Source: an uncultured Oscillospiraceae bacterium
GTDB lineage: Bacteria > Bacillota > Clostridia > UBA1212 > SIG427
NCBI GenBank assembly: GCA_902465325.1
Contig: CABQMV010000049.1
Location: 1-13,541 of the forward strand
Length of the DNA stretch: 13,541 nt
Direction of reading: 5' to 3'
Below, piece by piece: positions 1-6,190 of this stretch (position 1 is the first letter of the stretch; the number at the start of each line of letters is the position of its first letter). The position numbers were made by a program, and so were the translations under genes. The notes below the pieces were generated by a model. It ran no database searches, was not told where the DNA came from, and worked only from the letters and a program-made list of their open reading frames with translations.

Positions 1-2
1 CA

Positions 3-290
3 AAGGACGCACAGCCTGAAGCTCTGTTTACTTTGGTTCATTCGATTGTTGACCGGATTTATATTACTACGGATGGCACCAAACAGAAATGCCAGGTGTA
101 TATCAAAGGCTGCGCCACGGAGGATTATTCCGACGTACTCGGCGCAGCCGGGTACATAGAGGAAGAACCCCTGTTACCGGTGGCGTCGTATGTGCCGCCG
201 ATGTGTGATTTAGATTACTATAGCATTTATAATATAACATTTTCCATTAAAGTTTTCAAGGTTTCAAGTTTTTTATATGAAACGCAATAA
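3..290 (+). CDS. Probable large serine recombinase, C-terminal fragment (5' end outside window)
   Basis: The reading frame is open from the left edge (first whole codon at 3) to a TAA at 288-290, so only about 95 C-terminal residues are visible and no real start lies in the window. The stretch LVHSIVDRIYITTDG followed by KCQVYIKGC resembles the C-terminal part of large serine recombinases (resolvase/Recombinase/zinc-ribbon type) found in clostridial mobile elements; this is recognition from memory, not a search. The catalytic serine domain would lie to the left. After about position 205 the DNA turns AT-rich and the encoded tail (YYSIYNITFSIKVFKV) no longer looks like a conserved domain, so the natural C-terminus may have been altered or the frame may run on into non-coding sequence. 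It sits about 80 nt upstream of a tRNA-Pro gene, in keeping with an element boundary. It could be an intact integrase or a remnant. Confidence 0.55.
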   Translation, partial: KDAQPEALFTLVHSIVDRIYITTDGTKQKCQVYIKGCATEDYSDVLGAAGYIEEEPLLPVASYVPPMCDLDYYSIYNITFSIKVFKVSSFLYETQ

Positions 291-301
291 AAGTTTAATG
301 G

Positions 302-354
302 TAAAAAATTTTTAAAAATTTGCTCTTGCACAGCTTGTTTACCTGTGCTATAAT
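302..354 (+). promoter_or_regulatory. Strong sigma-A promoter with UP-like element for tRNA-Pro
   Basis: A -35 box TTGCAC (326-331) and a perfect -10 box TATAAT (349-354) are separated by exactly 17 nt, which puts the transcription start near 361, only about 7 nt before the tRNA. Directly upstream of the -35 box, 302-321 consists only of A and T and contains a 16-bp perfect palindrome of A- and T-tracts (306-321). It lies where an UP element would contact the RNA polymerase alpha subunit (about -40 to -59). This is the architecture of a strong stable-RNA promoter. Confidence 0.85.
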
Positions 355-367
355 ACCATTTGCTGTT

Positions 368-445
368 CGGGGTGTAGCTCAGTTTGGCTAGAGTGCTTGC
401 TTGGGGTGCAAGAGGTCGCCTGTTCAAGTCAGGTCACTCCGACCA
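368..445 (+). tRNA. tRNA-Pro (anticodon GGG)
   Basis: The cloverleaf folds by eye. The acceptor CGGGGTG (368-374) pairs with CACTCCG (435-441) with one G-U pair, followed by discriminator A442 and an encoded CCA (443-445). The D stem is GCTC/GAGT. The anticodon stem CTTGC/GCAAG encloses the loop TTGGGGT, giving anticodon GGG (Pro; reads CCC and CCU). The T stem GCCTG/CAGGT encloses the T loop TTCAAGT. The C1-G72 end pair is characteristic of bacterial tRNA-Pro. The gene has its own promoter and terminator. Confidence 0.95.
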
Positions 446-490
446 CATTAAAAAGTTCATGACGAAAATTTCCATGAACTTTTTAATGTG
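444..490 (+). terminator. Terminator after tRNA-Pro: perfect 18-bp inverted repeat
   Basis: The arms at 444-461 and 473-490 are perfectly complementary over 18 bp, with an 11-nt loop. The core stem GTTCATG/CATGAAC is followed by five T (480-484) and preceded by five A (450-454), so it can act as an intrinsic terminator in both directions. The left arm starts inside the encoded CCA end of the tRNA. Confidence 0.85.
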
Positions 491-495
491 CCCTA

Positions 496-524
496 TTGCA
501 GAATTGTTTTTGGGATGCTATAAT
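496..524 (+). promoter_or_regulatory. Sigma-A promoter for tRNA-Gln
   Basis: The -35 box TTGCAG (496-501) and the perfect -10 box TATAAT (519-524) are 17 nt apart. The predicted start is near 531, which leaves a 5' leader of about 26 nt. The promoter begins 6 nt after the preceding terminator, so the two tRNAs are transcribed separately. Confidence 0.85.
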
Positions 525-556
525 AGCTGAGCCGAAAGGGTAAGAAAACAATACAA

Positions 557-630
557 TGCGGAATTGTGTAAAGGTAGCACGAATGACTCTGACTCATTTT
601 GTCTGGGTTCGAATCCTAGTTCCGCAGCCA
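557..630 (+). tRNA. tRNA-Gln (anticodon CUG)
   Basis: The acceptor TGCGGAA (557-563) pairs perfectly with TTCCGCA (620-626), followed by G627 and an encoded CCA (628-630). The D stem is GTGT/GCAC. The anticodon stem AATGA/TCATT holds the loop CTCTGAC, giving anticodon CTG, which reads CAG (Gln). The T stem CTGGG/CCTAG has loop TTCGAAT. The U1-A72 first pair fits bacterial tRNA-Gln. It is the CAG-specific isoacceptor; a UUG isoacceptor would be expected elsewhere in the genome. Confidence 0.94.
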
Positions 631-660
631 AAAGTTCCTCTTTATCGGGGAACTTTTTCT
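630..660 (+). terminator. Intrinsic terminator after tRNA-Gln
   Basis: A stem of 11 pairs (630-640 with 647-657, one G-T pair) has a 6-nt loop. Its 3' arm contains and is followed by the T-tract 654-658. Like the tRNA-Pro terminator, it starts at the last base of the encoded CCA. Confidence 0.88.
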
Positions 661-672
661 TATTTACAGCGC

Positions 673-700
673 TTGTATTTTATCATGAATGTGATATAAT
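673..700 (+). promoter_or_regulatory. Sigma-A promoter for rnj
   Basis: The -35-like TTGTAT (673-678) and the perfect -10 TATAAT (695-700) are 16 nt apart. The predicted start is near 707, giving a leader of about 45 nt before the GTG start of rnj. Confidence 0.75.
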
Positions 701-751
701 ATAGTAGATGCATTATTGTACGTTATAGATTGTCAATCAGGAGGTTTTGGT

Positions 752-2476
752 GTGGAAAAAAAAATAAAGCGACAGATAAAGGGTAACCTGAGGATCATAC
801 CCTTAGGTGGCCTTGGTGAAATTGGAAAAAATTTAACAGTATTTGAATCTGATAATGAAATAATAATTGTAGACTGCGGGGTTGCATTTCCGGAAGGAGA
901 TATGCTTGGAATCGATGCGGTGATTCCGGATACCACGTATCTTTCTATGAATAGAAAAAAAATTAAGGGGATTTTTCTGACCCATGGTCACGAGGACCAT
1001 ATCGGCGCCCTTCCCTACGTGTTAAGAGAGCTGGATGTCCCTGTATATGGGACAAAGTTAACCATAGCGCTTGTAGAAAAAAAGCTGGAAGAATACAACC
1101 TGAAGGATAAGGTATCTCTACAGGTTGTAAAATATGGCACCGTTATTGTAACTAACGATTTCTTTATTGAGTTTATCAGAACCAATCACAGTATAGCAGA
1201 TGCTGCAGCGCTAGCTATCAATACCCCTGCTGGAATGGTCATCCATACCGGTGACTTTAAAGTGGACTATACTCCTATTGACGGACTTCCCATTGATCTG
1301 ACCCGTCTGGCAGAGCTGAGCGAGCAGGGCGTGCTGCTTCTGATGGCGGACAGTACCAATGCGGAGAAAAAGGGATTTACCATGTCTGAAAAAACAGTAG
1401 GAAATACCTTTGATGAACTCTTCGCTAAAATAGAAGGACGGGCTATTGTAGCTACCTTCTCTTCTAATATACATCGGGTACAGCAGATTATCGATACCGC
1501 CGTCAAATTTAACAGAAAATGTGTAATCTGCGGCCGAAGCATGGTAAATGTAATTGAAGTAGCCCGTCAGATTGGATATATGAAGCATACAGAGGATACA
1601 CTGATTGACATTGAGGAAATGGACAATTATCCGCCGGAGCAGCTGGTTATTATTACCACCGGAAGCCAGGGAGAGCCCATGTCCGCCCTGACCAGAATGG
1701 CTATTTCCACTCACCGTCAGATTGATATCATTAAAGGAGATACAGTAATTATTTCTGCCTCCCCTATTCCGGGAAACGAGAAGCCTATTGCAAAGATGAT
1801 TAATGAGCTCTTTAAAAAAGGCGCAAATGTTATTTATAAATCTCTGGCAGAAGTTCATGTATCAGGACATGCCTGCGAGGAAGAGCTGAAACTGATCCAA
1901 TCCATTGTAAAGCCTCAGTATTTTATGCCGGTTCACGGAGAATTTAAGCATTTGGTACGCAATAAAGATATTGCAATGCGTATGGGAATGCCGGAGGAAA
2001 ATATTTTTATTATTGAAAACGGCGATGTATTGTCCTTTAGCCCTAACGGAGTAAACGCAGAGGAGAAAGTACCCTCCGGGAACATTTTGATTGACGGTCT
2101 GGGGGTAGGTGACGTAGGCAATATAGTACTTCGCGACAGGAGACATTTGTCAGAGGACGGTTTAATTATTGTGGTAATGACAATTGATCTGGATACCGGA
2201 GCGCTGCTTGCCGGGCCAGATGTTATATCCAGAGGTTTTGTATATATGCGGGAGGCGGAAGATATGATGTCCTCTATTCGCGATGTGGCCAAAGAAGCAC
2301 TTCTAGCCACGGAAGAAAGCAAGCGCAAACATGACTGGTCTCTGAAAAAAAGCAATATCCGGGATGCAATCCATGAGTACGTTTACAATCAGACAAAGCG
2401 CAACCCTATGATTCTTCCTATTATAATGGAAGTAAATATGAACGGAGAAACGGCACTTCCCGAGGAAAATGAATAG
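752..2476 (+). CDS. rnj: Ribonuclease J (metallo-beta-lactamase/beta-CASP RNase)
   Basis: RNase J is a cytoplasmic zinc-dependent 5'-3' exo- and endoribonuclease central to mRNA turnover and rRNA maturation in Gram-positive bacteria. The 574-residue product has the full layout: N-terminal metallo-beta-lactamase domain with H78-G-H80-E-D82-H83, then H146 (NHSIAD) and D168 (HTGDFK); the beta-CASP insertion; H373 (VSGHACEEE) and H395 (PVHGEFKH); and a C-terminal domain. All metal ligands of the family are present and the length is close to the usual 555 or so. The start chosen is GTG 752, because AGGAGG (739-744) lies 7 nt before it; an upstream in-frame TTG at 716 has no ribosome binding site and would place the AGGAGG inside the gene. 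It has its own promoter and terminator. Whether a second RNase J paralogue exists cannot be told here, so the rnjA/rnjB distinction is left open. Confidence 0.96.
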   Translation: MEKKIKRQIKGNLRIIPLGGLGEIGKNLTVFESDNEIIIVDCGVAFPEGDMLGIDAVIPDTTYLSMNRKKIKGIFLTHGHEDHIGALPYVLRELDVPVYGTKLTIALVEKKLEEYNLKDKVSLQVVKYGTVIVTNDFFIEFIRTNHSIADAAALAINTPAGMVIHTGDFKVDYTPIDGLPIDLTRLAELSEQGVLLLMADSTNAEKKGFTMSEKTVGNTFDELFAKIEGRAIVATFSSNIHRVQQIIDTAVKFNRKCVICGRSMVNVIEVARQIGYMKHTEDTLIDIEEMDNYPPEQLVIITTGSQGEPMSALTRMAISTHRQIDIIKGDTVIISASPIPGNEKPIAKMINELFKKGANVIYKSLAEVHVSGHACEEELKLIQSIVKPQYFMPVHGEFKHLVRNKDIAMRMGMPEENIFIIENGDVLSFSPNGVNAEEKVPSGNILIDGLGVGDVGNIVLRDRRHLSEDGLIIVVMTIDLDTGALLAGPDVISRGFVYMREAEDMMSSIRDVAKEALLATEESKRKHDWSLKKSNIRDAIHEYVYNQTKRNPMILPIIMEVNMNGETALPEENE

Positions 2477-2508
2477 ACGGAAATAGCGTGCAACAGCACA
2501 GAAAAAAG

Positions 2509-2553
2509 CAGGGACTGATTTATAATATAACAGATTCAGTCCCTGTATATTTT
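2509..2553 (+). terminator. Probable terminator after rnj
   Basis: A perfect 10-bp inverted repeat (2509-2518 with 2536-2545) has a 17-nt AT-rich loop and is followed by the T-rich run TATATTTT (2546-2553). The T-tract is interrupted, so termination may be incomplete and some rnj transcripts could run into the next gene, whose ribosome binding site starts 3 nt later. Confidence 0.65.
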
Positions 2554-2566
2554 ACGGAGGATATAA

Positions 2567-3712
2567 ATGAGAAAAAAAATTTACCCTGTTATACTTGTCA
2601 TATTTATTTCTTTTTTATTGCTGCTGACAGCTGCCGGCTGTCGAAATATACAGGCGCCTGCTGCCACAGCCACAGCAGTACCTGCCTCGTCAGAAGCCCC
2701 GGCAGAACCAACACTGGCTCCTACTCCCCTGCCAGTAGTTGATGTAACACTGACAGCGGAGGGCAAAGTTGTAGACCCCTACCGTATTTACACCTCCGAC
2801 AGCTGCGCACAGGATATTCTTTCTCTGGGACAGACATACTCGGACATTGTATCAGTGGAATCCATCGGACAATCCACTGCCGGAAAAGAAATGTATATTC
2901 TGAAAGTCGGGAAAGGACCTGTCAAGGTTCTAATTACAGCGGCAACCCATGCCAGAGAAAACATAACCACCAATTATGTCATGCGTCAGGCAGAAGAACT
3001 TGCCGCTGCCTATATCAACAACCAGACTTATGAAAGCTATGATATTGTTCAGCTGCTGAACAACTTTACCCTTTACATATCCCCTATGAATAATCCGGAC
3101 GGCGTAGATATCTGCAACGGCTATGCCGATCCCGTAGGATTTACCAATGTTACCGACTGGACAAAAACAGTGTGGAAGGCTAACGGCAGAGGTGTAGACC
3201 TAAATCGGAATTTCCCTTTTGAATGGGATACGATGAAAGAAAACGATACAGAAAACACTGCGCCCAGCAGAATGAATTATCCCGGAGATTCCTCTGCTTC
3301 TGAGCAGGAAACGCAAAATTTAATGCGTCTGGTACAAAACCATGACTTTCAATTCTGCCTGAACTTTCATACAAAGGGAAAAATTTTATATTGGCACGAT
3401 CCGGTAAACGGTGACATTCCCGGAGATTCAAAATTGGTAAACATTATTCATGACTGCTTAGGCTTTACAGTAGCCGGCACTACTCAGAATGTAAGAAACT
3501 ACGGCGGAGGATTTGAGAACTGGTTCCGTTCCGTCACCAACAAACCCGGGATTTGTATTGAAATGACAGCAGGAGGCGATGGCGACGTTCCCTACAACCA
3601 TCCGCAGCGGGCAGAGCTCTGCGATCAGGTATACGATATATACAGCAAGCAGGTCCTGGATTGGGACCGCTCCAAAGCCCTGTTCCCCTATATACTGGAA
3701 AATTACTTCTGA
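2567..3712 (+). CDS. M14-family zinc carboxypeptidase, lipoprotein
   Basis: A secreted, membrane-tethered metallopeptidase of 381 residues. The N-terminus has a lysine-rich start, a hydrophobic core (residues 6-22) and the lipobox LTAAGC with Cys25 as lipidation site. A low-complexity Ala/Pro/Thr linker follows (about 28-58), then the M14 catalytic domain (about 70-350). The zinc ligands H128 and E131 (THARE) and H268 (LNFHTKG) are visible, as are the substrate-carboxylate motif DLNRNFP and the catalytic glutamate E332 (GICIEMT). In this family such enzymes trim C-terminal amino acids from peptides; some Gram-positive members cut gamma-D-Glu-diaminoacid bonds of cell-wall peptides, and the sequence does not decide between these. 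GGAGG at 2556-2560 lies 6 nt before the ATG. The stop codon overlaps the 3' end of the convergent phosphoesterase gene by 10 nt. Confidence 0.9.
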   Translation: MRKKIYPVILVIFISFLLLLTAAGCRNIQAPAATATAVPASSEAPAEPTLAPTPLPVVDVTLTAEGKVVDPYRIYTSDSCAQDILSLGQTYSDIVSVESIGQSTAGKEMYILKVGKGPVKVLITAATHARENITTNYVMRQAEELAAAYINNQTYESYDIVQLLNNFTLYISPMNNPDGVDICNGYADPVGFTNVTDWTKTVWKANGRGVDLNRNFPFEWDTMKENDTENTAPSRMNYPGDSSASEQETQNLMRLVQNHDFQFCLNFHTKGKILYWHDPVNGDIPGDSKLVNIIHDCLGFTVAGTTQNVRNYGGGFENWFRSVTNKPGICIEMTAGGDGDVPYNHPQRAELCDQVYDIYSKQVLDWDRSKALFPYILENYF

Positions 3713-4662
3713 GATCTTAACGTATATACACAAATTTCCGGTGTGTTCAGCACACGAAAGGGTAATTCCTTTGTGCAGCCAAGCCCCGAGGTAATATAGG
3801 TAATACGTCCTGCGGCATCTGTGTGGAGCCCGTAGGTCGTTTCCTCCTGCGGAAACAGACCGTCTTCTGCAGAATAAACCGCACCCAGTAATGGCAATCT
3901 TATAATGCCTCCCATTGTATGGCCCGAAATGCAGAAGTCAAAATCCACTTCCTGGAGCTTGACACTGTTATTCTCCGCGATCCGGCTGGAAACATTATAT
4001 CCGATGGGCGCATGGGTTACACAGATACTGAAATCCCGATCCATATCGAAAGTGGTGTCGGAAAAAGCGGTCTCATAGTATCGGGTGCCTGTTAAAAAGA
4101 TTTTACTATCCCCTCTCTGAATCTCCTGGATGGGATAAATAAAGACTGCGCCAAGTTTTTCCATTTCCAACATCAGTGAATTTTTTTCCGCAGGATTGAA
4201 GGAAATAAAAGTGGTGCCTGCATCCTCTGTTTCATACTGATAATCCCGTTCTCCCAGACAGTAATAGACCGGCTTCTGATCCTTCCAGACCTCTAAAATA
4301 TCCAGCACAGGCCTGTAATCTTCTGTTTGAGGATCAGTAAGATAGTCTCCAGTCAAAATCACCAAGTCGTATTCATTATTCAAAGCTTTTATGGTCTGAA
4401 TTAAACGCTCCTGATAGGTTCCGAAATACTGTCCGTTAATATCGGAAATATGCAGGATGCGAAACCCATCAAATTCCTCCGGGATTTGTGGATGAGAAAT
4501 TGAAACCTCCTTTGTCTCAATGGTAAAATTATCTTTCACAATATCAATAAGACAAAAAAAGGCTATCAAAATAAGAAGAACCACCAGAATCGTTATACGA
4601 AATTTTTTTCTCTCCGGTGCAAAAAAAGGCACCCTGTTATACCGATATGTTTTCCAATTCAT
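3703..4662 (-). CDS. Membrane-anchored calcineurin-like phosphoesterase with altered metal motifs
   Basis: A 319-residue protein of the YkuE/YaeI-like metallophosphoesterase type. One N-terminal transmembrane segment (about 22-40) follows a Lys/Arg-rich cytoplasmic start, placing the catalytic domain outside the membrane. The family blocks are all recognisable in order, but several metal ligands are changed. Motif I (normally DxH) is D74-I-N76. Motif II G105-D106 is intact. Motif III (normally GNHD) is G-E138-R139-D140. The histidine of THAP (H217) is kept. Motif V (normally GHTH) is G-H248-T-M250. The fold is therefore confident but metal binding and catalysis are doubtful or altered. No Shine-Dalgarno is seen before the ATG at 4660-4662, and a promoter sits so close that the mRNA may be leaderless. 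It is divergent from coaX and convergent with the M14 peptidase. Partner and substrate are unknown. Confidence 0.85.
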   Translation of the reverse strand: MNWKTYRYNRVPFFAPERKKFRITILVVLLILIAFFCLIDIVKDNFTIETKEVSISHPQIPEEFDGFRILHISDINGQYFGTYQERLIQTIKALNNEYDLVILTGDYLTDPQTEDYRPVLDILEVWKDQKPVYYCLGERDYQYETEDAGTTFISFNPAEKNSLMLEMEKLGAVFIYPIQEIQRGDSKIFLTGTRYYETAFSDTTFDMDRDFSICVTHAPIGYNVSSRIAENNSVKLQEVDFDFCISGHTMGGIIRLPLLGAVYSAEDGLFPQEETTYGLHTDAAGRITYITSGLGCTKELPFRVLNTPEICVYTLRSQK

Positions 4663-4671
4663 AACATATTC

Positions 4672-4700
4672 ATTGTATCACGAAAGCATAGGATAGGCAA
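4672..4700 (-). promoter_or_regulatory. Promoter for the phosphoesterase gene, predicting a near-leaderless mRNA
   Basis: On the minus strand, TTGCCT (4695-4700) and TACAAT (4672-4677) are 17 nt apart. A start about 7 nt beyond the -10 box falls near 4665, so the leader would be only about 3 nt before the ATG at 4662. This fits the absence of a Shine-Dalgarno sequence there. Confidence 0.6.
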
Positions 4701-4707
4701 ATTACAC

Positions 4708-4736
4708 TTGTGCGCCTATTAAAAAAGTTATATAAT
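4708..4736 (+). promoter_or_regulatory. Sigma-A promoter for the coaX cluster
   Basis: The -35 box TTGTGC (4708-4713) and the perfect -10 box TATAAT (4731-4736) are 17 nt apart, with an A-tract in the spacer. The predicted start is near 4743, giving a leader of about 44 nt. The -35 boxes of this promoter and the divergent one are only 7 nt apart, so polymerase binding at one could interfere with the other. Confidence 0.8.
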
Positions 4737-4786
4737 AAAAATGCATTGTATCAATGTAAATGAACAATAGCAAGGAGGAATTTCAT

Positions 4787-5572
4787 ATGATTTTAGCCAT
4801 TGATGTTGGCAACAGCAACATTGTACTTGGAGGCTATTCCCAAGATACGCTGTTATTTACCGTCCGTGTATCATCCGATGTAAGCAAGACATCCGATGAA
4901 TACGCTGTACAGATTAAATCTGTACTTACCATTCACAATATAGAACCAGAACAGATTACCGGTTCTATTATTTCATCTGTAGTACCGCAGATTACCCTTT
5001 CTTTAAGAGATGCACTAGTGACGCTGACCGGCCAAAAGCCTATGATTGTGGAACCCGGTATCAAAACCGGAATCAATATCCGGATTGACAATCCTGCACA
5101 GCTGGGCAGTGACCTTCTAGTAGACAGTGTGGCTGCAGCTGCCCTCTACCCGTTGCCCGCTATTGTTATCGATATGGGAACCGCTACAACCCTGGGCGTT
5201 GTCGATCAGGGGAACGCCATGCTGGGCGGAGCCATCTTTCCCGGCGTTCGGGTATCCGTGAACGCCCTGTCCAATCAGACAGCACAGCTGCCGTATATCA
5301 GCATACAATCTCCTAAAAGAGCAATTGGCGCCAATACAATCGACTGTATGCAGTCCGGTATGGTATTTGGGACAGCCTCTATGCTGGACGGCATGATTGA
5401 CCGTTTTCAGGAAGAGCTGGGAAAAAAATGCACCGTTGTAGCCACCGGCGGCCTTGCCGAAGAAATCTGTCGGCACACCCGGCATAAGATTCACTACAAC
5501 CCCAATCTCTTACTGGAGGGACTGCACATAATTTACAAAAAGAATACAGATAAGAAAGGACAGGTAATATAA
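4787..5572 (+). CDS. coaX: Type III pantothenate kinase
   Basis: CoaX phosphorylates pantothenate to 4'-phosphopantothenate, the first step of coenzyme A synthesis, in the cytoplasm. The 261-residue product has the expected ASKHA-fold signatures: the N-terminal phosphate loop D6-V-G-N-S-N, the pantothenate-binding/catalytic block NPAQLGSD with the conserved Asp109, the second phosphate loop D129-M-G-T-A-T-T, and GGAIFPG. The common GADR is GSDL here, but the catalytic Asp is kept. The start at 4787 is chosen because AAGGAGG (4772-4778) lies 8 nt before it; the in-frame ATG at 4760 precedes that ribosome binding site and would add nine unconserved residues. It is first in a tight cluster with an ECF S component (1 nt gap) and an SDR. 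Confidence 0.95.
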   Translation: MILAIDVGNSNIVLGGYSQDTLLFTVRVSSDVSKTSDEYAVQIKSVLTIHNIEPEQITGSIISSVVPQITLSLRDALVTLTGQKPMIVEPGIKTGINIRIDNPAQLGSDLLVDSVAAAALYPLPAIVIDMGTATTLGVVDQGNAMLGGAIFPGVRVSVNALSNQTAQLPYISIQSPKRAIGANTIDCMQSGMVFGTASMLDGMIDRFQEELGKKCTVVATGGLAEEICRHTRHKIHYNPNLLLEGLHIIYKKNTDKKGQVI

Positions 5573-5573
5573 A

Positions 5574-6176
5574 ATGAGAAATCAGAAAGTTTTAAAATTA
5601 GTACAAATGGCAATGCTTATCGCGATTATGTTAGTCCTGTATTTTTCAGGACTTAGTTTTATTATGATTCCGCCCGTATCGATTACGACACTGGTAATTC
5701 CTGTTATTGTCGGCGCTATTATTATAGGCCCTTCTGCAGGAGCTGTCCTGGGCGGTGTATTTGGTCTGCTTTCTATGTGGATGGCCACCACCGCAGCTAC
5801 TTCTCCAGCAGATTTGGCTTTTTCACCCTTTCTGAGCGGCAGTCCGGTTTCTTCTATTGTGATGTGTATTGGAGCCAGGGTCTTCTTCGGCTGGCTGGCC
5901 GGTTTTCTGTTTTCCGTAATGAAAAAACGGATGTCTGCAGGTGCGGTCAGCAGAAATGTGGCAGTTATCGTTTCCTCTGTGGTTGGTGTAATCGTCCATA
6001 CCGCCTCTGTTATGCTTTGCCTGTGGCTGCTCTTTCCTTCTCTGGGCACAGAGTTTAAGGCAGTTGTTTCCGCCATTGTTTCCTGGAATGTATTGGCAGA
6101 GGTCCTAATGGCTACCGTATTTGCAGTAGCTTTTGCCAATGTAATGCCGATTATCAATAAAAAATTTAAAAGCTGA
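5574..6176 (+). CDS. ECF transporter S component, candidate pantothenate transporter
   Basis: A 200-residue, very hydrophobic protein with about six membrane segments. It starts with a short basic stretch (MRNQKVLKLVQMAM) typical of vitamin-specific S components of energy-coupling factor importers. S components bind the vitamin in the membrane and work with a shared EcfT/EcfA1/EcfA2 module encoded elsewhere; no ATPase partner for it lies here. The glycine-rich segment after the second helix (IGPSAGAVLGGVFG) is the usual S-component feature of the PanT/FolT-like group. The ATG begins 1 nt after the coaX stop with only a weak AGGAC-type ribosome binding site, which suggests translational coupling. 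Neighbourhood with pantothenate kinase suggests pantothenate as substrate (PanT-like); this is inference and the sequence alone does not fix the ligand. Confidence 0.8.
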   Translation: MRNQKVLKLVQMAMLIAIMLVLYFSGLSFIMIPPVSITTLVIPVIVGAIIIGPSAGAVLGGVFGLLSMWMATTAATSPADLAFSPFLSGSPVSSIVMCIGARVFFGWLAGFLFSVMKKRMSAGAVSRNVAVIVSSVVGVIVHTASVMLCLWLLFPSLGTEFKAVVSAIVSWNVLAEVLMATVFAVAFANVMPIINKKFKS

Positions 6177-6190
6177 GAGGAGCGTTATTT

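Noticed and set aside
1211..1858. 215-codon open frame on the minus strand inside rnj
   Set aside because: It lies fully antisense to the intact, motif-complete RNase J gene, has no ribosome binding site, and its product shows no recognisable domain.
2521..2526. Perfect TATAAT in the loop of the rnj terminator, as a possible promoter for the carboxypeptidase gene
   Set aside because: No acceptable -35 hexamer at 16-18 nt and no TG extension; the AT-rich loop makes a chance match likely. Transcription may come by readthrough of the terminator.
5104..5118. CoaX block GSDL in place of the common GADR, as a sign of an inactive kinase
   Set aside because: The catalytic aspartate (D109) and both phosphate loops are intact; the neighbouring residues vary in the family.
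5582..6157. 191-codon open frame antisense to the ECF S component
   Set aside because: It mirrors the hydrophobic codon pattern of the real gene and has no ribosome binding site; the S component fits known membrane topology and operon spacing.
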